Source of the DNA: Humulus lupulus
Taxonomy: Eukaryota > Streptophyta > Magnoliopsida > Rosales > Cannabaceae
Assembly (NCBI RefSeq): GCF_963169125.1
Contig: NC_084797.1
Span: 91,731,868-91,795,867, forward strand
Length of the DNA: 64,000 bases
Direction: 5' to 3'
The position numbers were made by a program, and so were the translations under genes. A model generated the notes under the pieces. That model saw nothing but the letters and a program-made list of their open reading frames with translations, was not told the DNA's origin and searched no databases. Below are positions 21,723 to 31,249 of the stretch, in pieces. Position 1 is the stretch's first letter; each line of letters starts with the position of its first letter.

Positions 21723-21736
21723 ATTATCCCTTCCTT
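21723..21736 (-). other. Polypurine tract of element C
   Basis: Minus strand AAGGAAGGGATAAT abuts the LTR. It is close to AAGGAGGGGATAGT in element H. Confidence 0.75.
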
Positions 21737-21758
21737 ATAGACATTTCGTCCTCGAAAT

Positions 21759-22215
21759 TTACCTGAACAACTTGGGATGCTGATCCTTCATATCCAACTC
21801 TAGCTCCCAGGTTGCTTCCTCGACCTTGATATTTCTACATAGAAATTTCACTAGAGGACTTGTCTTGTTCCTCAAAAATTTGTCTTTTCTATCTAGGATC
21901 TGAACTGGTCGCTCCTCATAAGACAAGTTTGTCCGTATCTCCAAATCCTCATAACTCAGCACACGGGTTGTGTCCAAAAAATACTTCCGAAGCATTGAGT
22001 TGTGAAACACATCATGAAATTTTGATAATAACGGGGGCAAAGCCAATCTATAGGCTACATGCCATATCCTTTCTAGGAACTCAAAAGGTCCTACAAACCT
22101 AGGGCTCAGCTTGCCCTTCCTCCCAAATCTTTTTACTGCCCATAGTGGTGAAACTCGCAGAAATACGTGGTCCCCTACCTGGAACTCCTCTTTCTTACGC
22201 TTAGGGTCAACGTAG
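21759..22215 (-). pseudogene. Element C integrase C-terminus with chromodomain-like tail (truncated)
   Basis: The open frame runs from about 22215 to the stop at 21759. The order is KKEEFQVGDHVFLRVSPL (GPY/F-type integrase C-terminal module), GKLSPRFVGPFEFLER, HDVFHNSMLRKYF, SYEERPVQILDRKDKFLR and VEEATWELELDMKDQHP, a chromodomain-like tail typical of Tekay chromoviruses. The tail may guide integration to certain chromatin. The rest of the integrase is missing: the sequence is interrupted at 22231 by element F. Its next 37 bp are found inverted at 26507-26543. Confidence 0.88.
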
Positions 22216-22432
22216 CTTTTCTGTCACTCTGTGATGAGGACACCAAGACTCAAAATCCAAGTCAAGTTCCAGTTGATCCAAGCCAAGAGGGGAGGAATGA
22301 TGAGGACACCAGTTTAGGAGCTTGATCAATATTTAGCTTCTTATGAGTCTTTTTATTTTTAATCACGTTTTTTTAGTCTTTGTTTATTTTGTGATAAGTC
22401 AAACACTTGACTTGTGTGAGTCCAAGAGTCTT

Positions 22433-22590
22433 TTTTGTCTTTAATTTTCGGTTTTAATTAGGAAGACACAGGGTTGTCTTTAAATTTCGGTTTTCATTAG
22501 GAAGACAAAGGGTTGTCTTTATTTTTCGGTTTCATTAGGAAGACAAAAGGCTTGTCTTTAATATTTCAGTTTTTAGGAAGACAAATGGGC
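22433..22590 (+). repeat. Short tandem and inverted repeats inside the F LTR
   Basis: Four imperfect units, each holding TTTCGGTTTT.ATTAGGAAGACAAA. AAGACAA and TTGTCTT face each other across GGG, so each unit can fold back. The same array occurs at about 25597-25755 and 26747-26905 in the other two LTR copies. Confidence 0.85.
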
Positions 22591-22612
22591 TTGAATTGAT
22601 GTAATTTTCGGC

Positions 22613-22620
22613 TATATAAG
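22613..22620 (+). promoter_or_regulatory. TATA box of the F LTR
   Basis: TATATAAG, also present at 25780-25787 and 26925-26932, lies downstream of the LTR repeat array. It probably sets the start of the element RNA about 30 bp further on. Confidence 0.65.
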
Positions 22621-22867
22621 GCCTTGAAAACATTTGGAAAAAAATCAGATGATGTTGAATGAAATTGTGAGTTTATTTCTTCTTGAGTTCTTGAAGAAAC
22701 TTTTGAACTTATCAAGGAGATTCCTTGTGGCGTTCATCCTGACTTATCAAACGGATTCCATCCCCGTTTGTGGCGTCTTCCTCATACCAAGGTTCGTGCT
22801 TGGCTAAGCATTGGGTCGCGGTTCCATTCCAATCTCGTGTGTTCTTGGTGGCTGTTCCATATTTGGT

Positions 22868-23290
22868 TTTCGGATTGGTTCTTTGGTGTTCTTAATTTCA
22901 AGGGGATCCGAACTCTAAAAAAAAAAGAATTTTGTTCTATTCTTGTTCCTTATGGTCTAGAGGCCTTTTGACCAAAACCCCACACAAGTGTTCCAAAAAT
23001 CATCATTTTTTCGTCATTTTCACCAATTTTCGTCGGTGTTCGTTTGGTTTGTTTGGTTAGATTTGCTGCTTGAATACTCCATATTACCGTTGGATTAGTT
23101 TTGAAAGAACTTAAAGAAGAATACGAGTGGAAAAAGGCAGAGGTGTGAGCCTATTTGAGGGTAAAAGCCATTGAAATTGAGTGAAACACGAGGGGATTTG
23201 AGTGAAAATATTATTTGAGCGAAACACGTGAGGGAGTGTGGTGAGGTCTTTTCTCCATATTATTCTAACCTTATTTTGCAGATTTCCATC
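22868..23290 (+). other. Leader of element F
   Basis: About 420 bp before the gag ATG. No conserved coding sequence. An open frame runs in from 23228, but gag similarity starts at the ATG. Confidence 0.5.
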
Positions 23291-24844
23291 ATGGCACAAA
23301 ATCCAGAGAAAAATGTAAGCAATGATATTCCACCACTTGAAGTTCCGAATCTGCAAATGCAAGCACTAATTGGGGAGATGCGAAGGATGATGAGAGCGGA
23401 GTGTGAGCAAATACATGAGAGGTTGGATAGGGTAGAAGAAGGAACACAACGGAGGAATAGGGTGTACCAAAGGGAGGATGAGAATGAAGGGGATTTGGAA
23501 GGGTTAGTTTCTGATGAAGAGTTTGATAGGATGTCGGCGGGTAACCATAGGAGGTTTGGTCGGGATAGAGAAGCTAGGAACCAGGTAGATGATTATTTAG
23601 GAAATATAAAGATGAGAATTCCAGCATTTCAGGGGAAGAGCGATCCTGAGGCATACCTTGAGTGGGAAAAGAAGATGGAGTTAGTTTTTGATTGTCACAA
23701 CTACTCCGACATGAAGAAGGTAAAACTAGCTGCCATTGAGTTTACTGATTATGCTATTGTTTGGTGGGATTAGTTGTGCATCAACAGGAGGCGGAGTGGA
23801 GATCGACCTATTGACACATGGGAGGCAATGAAGAGGGTGATGAGGCGACGGTTTGTACCATCTCATTATTATCGAGATCTATACCTTAAGTTGCAGGGCC
23901 TTCGTCAAGGTTCCAAGAGTGTTGATGAGTATTACAAGGAGATGGAGATGGCTATGATTAGAGCCAATGTTGAAGAGGATCGGGAGGCAACCATGGCAAG
24001 GTTTTTGAATGGCTTGAACCGAGAGATTGCTAATCCAATTGAGCTACACCATTATGTGGAATTGGAAGATTTGGTGCATATGGCAATCAAAGTTGAGAGG
24101 CAGCTCAAGAGGGGTAGTACAAGTGCAACACCTTGGCGGTCGAACTATCCAAAGAAGGAAGAAGACCAACCTACTTCATCCTTTACACCAAAACCAGCCA
24201 CGACCCCTCAAGGTAAAACAGCCCCTACTTCGTCCCGTTCTAGTGAGATAAAGTGTTTCAAATGTCAGGGGCGAGGACACATAGCTAGCCAATGTCCAAA
24301 CAAGAGAGTTATGGTGATTCGAGAAAGTGGCGAGCTCGATTCTGAAGATGAAGATCTTGCTGACATGCCACCATTGGAAGATGTTTCTATCGATGATGAG
24401 GAGTTTGGGGCAGAATCTGGTGAGATGCTTGCACTAGTCACACGACGAGCCTTAAATTTGCAAGCAAAAGAAGAGGAAGAAGAGGTGCAGCGAGAGAACA
24501 TCTTTCACACTCGTTGTCATGTGAAAGGCAAGGTATGTAGTGTGATTATTGATGGAGGTAGTTGTACTAACGTTGCTAGTTCTTCCATGGTTGACAAGCT
24601 AGGGCTCCCAACGCTTAAACATCCTTGTCCATACAAGTTGCAGTGGTTGAATGATAGTGGTGAAGTGAGGGTTACAAAACAGGTACTGGTATCATTTCGA
24701 ATTGGCAAGTATGAGGATGAGGTATTGTGCGATGTGGTTCCCATGCAAGCTGGACACCTCCTTCTAGGAAGGCCTTGGCTATTTGATCGGCGAGTCCAGC
24801 ATGATGGCTTCACCAACAAGTACTCATTCACGTTCCGTCAATGA
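23291..24844 (+). pseudogene. Element F gag and protease (one internal stop)
   Basis: The start is the ATG at 23291 (MAQNPEKNVSNDIPP). The capsid domain runs MRIPAFQGKSDPEAYLEW to AIEFTDYAIVWWD, a TAG at about 23771 interrupts, and the same frame resumes [20 protein letters not shown]...[15 protein letters not shown]. The zinc knuckle [14 protein letters not shown] lies near 24257-24298. An acidic linker follows. The protease has [21 protein letters not shown] near 24545, then [31 protein letters not shown] and [10 protein letters not shown], which is CRM-type. The frame ends at a TGA (24842-24844), after which the tail continues in the same frame. Confidence 0.9.
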
Positions 24845-25492
24845 ACAATCACTCTAGCTCCATTGACGCCAAAGCAAGTATATGAAGACCAAGTGAGGTT
24901 GCAAAAATTGAGTGATAAAAAAAAATTGAGTGAGCAAAAGAAGGAGAGTGAAAAGATGAATGAGAGTGAGAAAAAAGAGAGACAAAGAGAGAAAAGGGTC
25001 GAATCAAGTGAGAGAGAAAAGAAAGAGAAGAGTTCGATCAATGAGGGAAAATTCGAGAGAAAACAAAGTAATTTTTATGCAAAAAAAAGTGAGGTTAAGG
25101 AGGCTCTTTTAAACACTAACCAACTTGATGCTAACAAGGGTCGTCACAAGCAGGTTTTTGATCCCGGTGATTGGGTATGGTTACACATGAGGAAAGAGCG
25201 ATTCCCAGCACAAAGACGTTCCAAATTGCTACCTCGAGGAGATGGGCCGTTTCAAGTGCTAGAAAGGATCAATGACAATGCCTACAGACTCGATTTACCA
25301 GGTGAGTATACTGTTAGTGCTACTTTTAATGTTTCTGATTTGAGTCCTTTTGATGCAGGTGACGATTTGAGGTCAAATCTTTCTCAAGAGGGGGGGAATG
25401 ATGAGGACACCAAGACTCAAAATCCAAGTCAAGTTCCAGTTGATCCAAGCCAAGAGGGGAGGAATGATGAGGACACCAGTTTAGGAGCTTGA
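24845..25492 (+). CDS. Element F protease linker fused to integrase C-terminus
   Basis: About 215 codons open in the gag frame. The opening [14 protein letters not shown] normally leads from CRM protease to reverse transcriptase. Here a Lys/Glu/Ser-rich stretch of about 75 residues follows ([20 protein letters not shown]), and then, without RT, RNase H or integrase core, comes [20 protein letters not shown] and [20 protein letters not shown]. The last of these is the CRM integrase C-terminal module. The fusion is in frame. The reading frame runs about 94 bp into the 3' LTR, encoding GGNDEDT and GRNDEDT repeats. The segment may bind chromatin but cannot catalyse integration. Confidence 0.82.
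   Translation, partial: TITLAPLTPKQVYEDQVRLQKLSDKKKLSEQKKESEKMNESEKKERQREKRVESSEREKKEKSSINEGKFERKQSNFYAKKSEVKEALLNTNQLDANKGRHKQVFDPGDWVWLHMRKERFPAQRRSKLLPRGDGPFQVLERINDNAYRLDLPGEYTVSATFNVSDLSPFDAGDDLRSNLSQEGGNDEDTKTQNPSQVPVDPSQEGRNDEDTSLGA
25386..25398 (+). other. Polypurine tract of element F
   Basis: AAGAGGGGGGGAA directly precedes the LTR start TGATGAGGACACC. A second tract-plus-start copy (AAGAGGGGAGGAA then TGATGAGGACACC) lies 66 bp further on, at 25452-25477, inside the LTR. Confidence 0.8.
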
Positions 25493-26072
25493 TCAATATT
25501 TAGCTTCTTATGAGTCTTTTTATTTTTAATCACGTTTTTTTAGTCTTTGTTTATTTTGTGATAAGTCAAACACTTGACTTGTGTGAGTCCAAGAGTCTTT
25601 TTTGTCTTTAATTTTCGGTTTTAATTAGGAAGACAAAGGGTTGTCTTTAAATTTCAGTTTTCATTAGGAAGACAAAGGGTTGTCTTTATTTTTCGGTTTC
25701 ATTAGGAAGACAAAAGGCTTGTCTTTAATATTTCAGTTTTTAGGAAGACAAATGGGCTTGAATTGATGTAATTTTCGGCTATATAAGGCCTTGAAAACAT
25801 TTGGAAAAAAATCAGACGATGTTGAATGAAATTGTGAGTTTATTTCTTCTTGAGTTCTTGAAGAAACTTTTGAACTTATCAAGGAGATTCCTTGTGGCGT
25901 TCATCCTGACTTATCAAACGGATTCCATCCCCGTTTGTGGCGTCTTCCTCATACCAAGGTTCGTGCTTGGCTAAGCATTGGGTCGCGGTTCCATTCCAAT
26001 CTCGTGTGTTCTTGGTGGCTGTTCCATATTTGGTGTCGGGTTTCGTCACACTTGTTGGCGTGGTTCGTATCA
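25399..26072 (+). repeat. 3' LTR of element F
   Basis: 674 bp, TGATGAGG...TTCGTATCA. It has the same length as the LTR at 26544-27217 and differs from it at only a few bases in the parts I compared. It ends against TATATATATA. Confidence 0.92.
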
Positions 26073-26506
26073 TATATATATACTGTAGACATCATCATTA
26101 GTCTAACCAATAAGATTAGAGTATTTAAAACACATCATTTGGAGCATTTTACGTAAACTGTACGACCCTAAAAGACTGCCCAGGCGATGTATCGCCTGGC
26201 GATACATCGCTTACTAGGGCTTTTGAAGCCCTTCACATTTTGGCGATGCTACACCACTTAAGGGGCAACGTATTGCCACCCTCTCTGACTTTGGACCCCT
26301 CCAATGGTCCTAAAATTGCTCCAAATACTACCAAACTTTTTGGGAATGTTTGGATACCTCATTGTATCACTTTAGATCCATAAAAGTCACTTTTAGATAC
26401 CATCTACACAATCTCATGTTTTCACTTCTCTTTAAGTGAAATCTGCTAAGTGTTTTGCACCTCATCGTGTAAATATCTTAACCATTATATTTAACCAATC
26501 TCAACA
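26073..26506 (-). repeat. Inverted 5' end of the element E LTR
   Basis: On the minus strand, starting at 26506, this reads TGTTGAGATTGGTTAAATAT and follows the 3' LTR of E (32308-32745) for about 435 bp. E is on the plus strand, so this piece is inverted relative to the rest of E, which resumes at 27218. The join on the E side is at a TATATATA run in both places. GGCGATACATCGCC-type palindromic motifs are at about 26183-26215. Confidence 0.88.
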
Positions 26507-26543
26507 TTGAGAAGAACAGAGCTCGAATGCTCGCCTCACAGAG
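26507..26543 (+). other. Inverted fragment of element C integrase
   Basis: Read on the plus strand this encodes IEKNRARMLASQ, part of the Tekay integrase C-terminus. In element H the matching residues (EKIRA...) are encoded on the minus strand at about 41320-41345. The piece is the direct continuation of C beyond 22231, turned round. Its last five bases CAGAG are the reverse complement of CTCTG at 22227-22231. Confidence 0.85.
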
Positions 26544-27217
26544 TGATGAGGACACCAAGACTCAAAATCCAAGTCAAGTTCCAGTTGATCCAAGCCAAGA
26601 GGGGAGGAATGATGAGGACACCAGTTTAGGAGCTTGATCAATATTTAGCTTCTTATGAGTCTTTTTATTTTTAATCACGTTTTTTTAGTCTTTGTTTATT
26701 TTGTGATAAGTCAAACACTTGACTTGTGTGAGTCCAAGAGTCTTTTTTGTCTTTAATTTTCGGTTTTAATTAGGAAGACAAAGGGTTGTCTTTAAATTTC
26801 GGTTTTCATTAGGAAGACAAAGGGTTGTCTTTATTTTTCGGTTTCATTAGGAAGACAAAAGGCTTGTCTTTAATATTTCGGTTTTTAGGAAGACAAATGG
26901 GCTTGAATTGATGTAATTTTCGGCTATATAAGGCCTTGAAAACATTTGGAAAAAAATCAGATGATGTTGAATGAAATTGTGAGTTTATTTCTTCTTGAGT
27001 TCTTGAAGAAACTTTTGAACTTATCAAGGAGATTCCTTGTGGCGTTCATCCTGACTTATCAAACGGATTCCATCCCCGTTTGTGGCGTCTTCCTCATACC
27101 AAGGTTCGTGCTTGGCTAAGCATTGGGTCGCGGTTCCATTCCAATCTCGTGTGTTCTTGGTGGCTGTTCCATATTTGGTGTCGGGTTTCGTCACACTTGT
27201 TGGCGTGGTTCGTATCA
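26544..27217 (+). mobile_element. Third LTR of the F family (solo)
   Basis: A full 674 bp LTR in the same orientation as the LTRs of F, TGATGAGG...CGTATCA. Its left flank is CAGAG and its right flank ATATA, which do not match each other. No internal region follows, since element E continues at 27218. Confidence 0.9.
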
Positions 27218-28049
27218 ATATATATATATGGGTTATTAGAGTTGAAAAGGCTTGATCACACTTTCCAACTCTCTCTCTAAGCTCATTCTTTCTCTAGCTT
27301 TCTAAGACCAAAGTTTTCTCCAAGAAACTCATCAACCATTGCTTGACTTGCATGAGTTTTAAGGCTTGTTCAATCCCAAATCTCATTCTACTTAGTTGAA
27401 GCTTCAAGCAATTGGGAAGGCTTGGAATAGGGATTTTGGACAACAATATCATTATTGTGTATAAGCCTTAGAAATTCCCCAAGTTTGAAGATTCAAGTTT
27501 CTCAATACAAAGGTTGAAGCTTTAACTAAGTAGAATGAGATTTGGGATTGAAGCTTCAACTAAGTTTCTCAATACAAAGGTTGAAGCTTCAACTAAGTAG
27601 AATGAGATTTGGGATTGGGAAGGCTTGGAATAGAGATTTTGGACAACAATATCATTATTGTGTATAAGCCTTAGAAATTCCCCAAGTTTGAAGATTCAAG
27701 TTTCTCAATACAAATGTTGTATCTCTCTAACCCTCATCTTGTATTTTGTAATTATATTATGTTATTCATTGTTAGTATTGATGATTAAATGTATCTAAAT
27801 TCATCTTATCATCATTTAATTATTTAGTTCTTTATATTCAAGATTAACATTCATATCATGAACATGTTTATTTGATTATCAAGAATGGCCTTCATATTTT
27901 GAATTTGAATCTTGATTGACATTTAGGGTTTTGAATATTGAATTATTATCATTATTCATTGTTGATTTGCAAAGAGTAAAGCCATATATTCCCAAAATTC
28001 AAAATCTCTATTTCTAATTACTTTCATTTTGTGTTTTGCATAATCAATA
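27218..28049 (+). repeat. Remaining 5' LTR and leader of element E
   Basis: The first 100 bp (TTATTAGAGTTGAAAAGGCTTGATCAC...) match 32746-32829 of the 3' LTR of E. The 3' LTR is cut at 32829, so the end of the 5' LTR and the primer-binding site cannot be placed by comparison, and I did not recognise a primer site. The stretch contains the duplicated block at 27411-27719. No coding similarity before 28050. Confidence 0.65.
27371..27719. repeat. Local duplication with inverted 32-mers in the E leader
   Basis: About 105 bp at 27411-27515 recurs at 27614-27719. A 32 bp block at 27371-27402 (starting CAATCCCAAATCTC) recurs as its reverse complement at 27519-27550 and 27586-27617, so the transcript could form long hairpins. 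Confidence 0.88.
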
Positions 28050-28742
28050 ATGAGGGAAATTGGTCCATCTTTTACAACCTTCAAATCCTTATTTCAAGAT
28101 TTGGTTTGTGTTGGACACATAACCATGAAAGATCAAAGAAAGTTATGTTTGGAAATGCTCTACATGAATGTGGATATGGATTCAAAGTCTTCATCAACAA
28201 AGGATGAGACAACTCAATAGGATTACATGCTTAAGGAGATTGGTATCATCAAATTCCTTATTTCTAAATGTATAGATTTCAAGAAATTGAATGAAATGTG
28301 TTTGTTGCCATATTTTTGTGAGTTCGAGATAATTGTTTATATTAAGAGTGCACTGGTGGATGTTAATAAACAATTCAAGGGTTATTGTTGTACTTGTTTT
28401 GTTTGTAAAGTTATTGATCATCACGTGATATATGGTAATTGTAAAATTAACCATAATAAAATTAGGGTTAAGGCGATTGGTTTTGAGATCATTGCATTTT
28501 TAAATGAATTTAATTTGGTCACTTTAATTGATGATGAGATATTTGTGACTTTGATTAAATTTAATGCATTTAATGAGGAATGCATTGTAACCCTAATTGA
28601 TACTAATGCATTCGATGAGGAATGTAGTATGATAACCCTAAAGAGAATTGACATGATTCATGCAAGTAGTGATGACACTAATGCAACCTTAAGAGAATGT
28701 GAACATGTCAATGAAATTGATGATGAGATCATTGCAAAATAA
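28050..28742 (+). pseudogene. Element E gag remnant
   Basis: One frame from the ATG at 28050 (MREIGPSFTTFKS) is interrupted by a TAG at 28218-28220 and resumes at once for 171 codons. A knuckle-like CFVCKVIDHHVIYGNC near residue 57 of the second part resembles the CCHC box of copia gag but has altered spacing. The C-terminal half is an unusual repeat of Asn/Ala/Asp/Glu-rich units (NAFNEECIVTLIDTNAFDEEC). It stops at 28740-28742 and continues in the same frame towards the protease. Gag identity rests on position and the knuckle. Confidence 0.6.
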
Positions 28743-30281
28743 AGTGAAGATACTAAGATCAATGCATTTTATGTTGAGATCATTGCAAACCTAAGTAAAG
28801 ATACCAAGGCTAATGAAATTGATGTTGAGATCATTGCAACCTTGAGTGAAGTTAATGCAACCCAAGGAAATGTGCAAGGATGATGGTATGATACTTGTGC
28901 CACTATTCATGCAACCAATGATCAAACTCTTTTCAAAACCTTTGAAAGTACGAAGGTGGGACTTGAAGTCCAAATGAGAAATGAAAAGAGATCCAATGTA
29001 CTTGGAAGAGGCTGCATTGATGTGTTCTTCACTAATGGAAAGAAAGTGACCCTAATTAATGTTTTATATGTTCCCGATATGACTAGAAAGATTATGAGTG
29101 GAAGTCTATTGAGTAAATCTGGTATAAAAAATGGAGTTTGAATTCGGTACACTCACTTTGACTAAATTGGACACTTTTGTGGGAAAGGGTTATACATGTG
29201 ATGGAATGATCAAACTTTATGCTCTTGATAGTGACAATAATGATATGACATATAAATCTTGCAATGTGATTAATTGCAATTCTATTACTTTGTGGTATAA
29301 TAGACTTGCGCATATAACTTATAGCACAATTAAAAGAGTTGTTAAATGTGGATTGATTAATTGTGATGTGAATGAGCATGATAAATGTGAATTATGTGTT
29401 AAATGTAAAATGGTAAAGAAACCTTTTCCAAGTGTTGATAGATGTTCAAACTTGCTAGATTTAATACATAGTGATTTATATGAATTGAATGGCATGTTGA
29501 CTAGAGGAGAAAATAGATACTTCATGAATTTTATAGATGATTGCTCTAGGTATACTTATGTGTATTTACTTAAGAGTAATGATGAGACATTTAATGCATT
29601 TAAAATCTATAAATCTAAAGTAGAAATTCAATTGGAAAGGAAAATAAAGACTCTTAGAAGTAATAGAGGTGGTGAATATTTTTTTAAATGATTTCAATGT
29701 GTTTTGTGAACACCATGGGATTATACATGAATGCACTGCACCATACACTCCACAACAAAATGGAATAGCTGAAAGAAAGAATAGGAATTATCTTGAGATG
29801 ATTAACTATATGCTTTTACATGCTAAATTGTGTTATAATTTGTGGGGTGAACCCTTGCTTGCTGTGTGTCATATGTTGAATCGAATTCCTATGAAAAAAG
29901 AATAATGTGTCTCCATATGAGTTATGGAGAGGAAAGAAGCCTAACTTAGGCTATCTTAAAGTGTGGGGGTGCCTTGCTTATTGCAAGAGCACGGAGCCTA
30001 AAAGGTCCAAGTTGGGTCCAAGGATCCTAAAGTGTGCATTTGTTGGCTATGCCTCAAATAGCAAGGCCTATAGGCTATTAGACTTGGAGTCTAATGTGAT
30101 AATCGAATCAAGAGAAGAGGAGTTCTTTGAGAATATGTTATATCGTGATAGAAATTATCAAGAACCCACAAGCATGGGAGAATCTCTTAAAGAGAAAGAC
30201 CCAAAGGTTGATGGGCAACCAATATTGCCTCGGAGAAGCGAAAGGCATAAAGAGTTGGGGTCAATTGGGAAATTTTCTTAA
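28743..30281 (+). pseudogene. Element E protease and integrase (broken)
   Basis: The protease shows WYDTCATIHATND (about 28884) and LGRGCIDVFFTNGKKVTLINV, followed by the pre-integrase module WYNRLAHITYSTIKR with CELCVKCKM. The integrase core has LIHSDLYELNG, FIDDCSRYTYVYLLKS, LRSNRGGEY and YTPQQNGIAERKNR, all copia signatures. The linker SPYELWRGKKPNLGYLKVWGCLAY ends near 30281. Frame changes occur near 29130, 29680 and 29905, with a stop near 28881, so no functional protein can be made. Confidence 0.88.
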
Positions 30282-30330
30282 GTAGAGATACTCTAGGTAG
30301 ACTTGAAGAAGTCACATGAAAATTTCCTAT

Positions 30331-31249
30331 GATTCTTCAAGTTGAAGATGATCCCAAAACCTACCAAGAAGCAATGTATTTGAGAGACTATGTTTTTTGG
30401 AAGGAGGCAATAAATGATGAGATGGATTCAATTATTTCAAACCACACATGGGAGTTGGTAGACCTTCCGTAAGGTTCAAAAAAATTGGGTGCAAATGGGT
30501 ATTTAAGAGGAAATATCACACCAATGGCACATTTCAAACCTTCAAGGCAAGACTAGTAGCCAAAGGGTTTAAGGAAGGAATCAATTATTTTGACACGTAA
30601 TCGCTGATTGCTAGGACAACTACAAAAGAAGTTTATTTTCCTTATCATCAATATATAACCTTTATGTTAATAAAATAGATAACTAAACGACATTCCTAAA
30701 TGGAGATCTTGATGAGGAGATTTATATGGAACAACCAGATAGCTTTGTTCTAAGGAGAAATGAACATAAAAGTGTGTAGGATTGTTAAATCTTTATATGG
30801 TTAAAAACAAGCACCGAAACAATGGCATGTGAAGTTTGATAAAGCTATTGTTTTGGATGGGTATAGACACAATAATGGACAAGTGCTTATACTCTAAGAC
30901 CTGTGATTGCTACGTCATATTGATGTGTCTATATATTGATGATTGTTGATTTTGAGTAATGAGATGAGAGACATAACGGAAACGAAGAGGTTTCTATCTT
31001 CCACTTTCTAAATGAAGGACCTTTGAGAGGTGAATACCTTCTTTGGTATAAAAGTGAGAAGAAATAGTGGGGGGTTATGCATTAAGTCAAGCTCACTTTG
31101 TTAAGAAAGTGCTTGACAAGTTTAGTAATCTCAAAATCAAAGAGGCGAATACAACATTTGATTCAAGCATAAAGCTTGAACAGAACAATGGTAGAACGGT
31201 TAGTAAACTAAGTGGGTTTACTAGCAATCCAAGTATGGAACATTGAAAA
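30331..31249 (+). pseudogene. Element E reverse transcriptase (heavily decayed)
   Basis: Recognisable pieces in shifting frames: KEAINDEMDSIISNHTWELV, GCKWVFKRKYHTNGTFQTFK, ARLVAKGFKEGINYFDT and KSLYG.KQAPKQWHVKFD. The catalytic YVDD box is not preserved: at about 30930 the frame gives stops. There are more than ten stops across 900 bp. This is the most damaged polymerase domain in the window. Confidence 0.8.

Larger units (their letters stand above)
22232..22867 (+). repeat. 5' LTR of element F (3' end missing)
   Basis: It begins TGATGAGGACACCAAG and follows the LTRs at 25399 and 26544 closely until 22867, where the last 38 bp of the other copies are absent and the sequence changes to leader. 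The primer-binding site expected next is not seen, so it was probably lost in the same deletion. Confidence 0.85.
22232..26072 (+). mobile_element. CRM-type chromovirus F, reverse-transcriptase-deleted
   Basis: 3.8 kb, with LTRs at 22232-22867 (its last 38 bp missing) and 25399-26072. It encodes gag, protease and then directly the integrase C-terminus. The reverse transcriptase, RNase H and integrase core are absent. The protease ([10 protein letters not shown]) and tail ([21 protein letters not shown]) are those of the centromeric retrotransposon (CRM) group. The left flank is CTCTG and the right flank TATAT, so the two flanks do not match (see the inverted segment). Only two in-frame stops occur in its coding part. 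It would need enzymes from a complete CRM. Confidence 0.88.

Noticed and set aside
22298..22312. Start of the F LTR at the inner TGATGAGGACACCAG
   Set aside because: Identity between LTR copies extends 66 bp further out, the outer copy abuts the polypurine tract at 25386-25398, and the flanks change at the outer copy.
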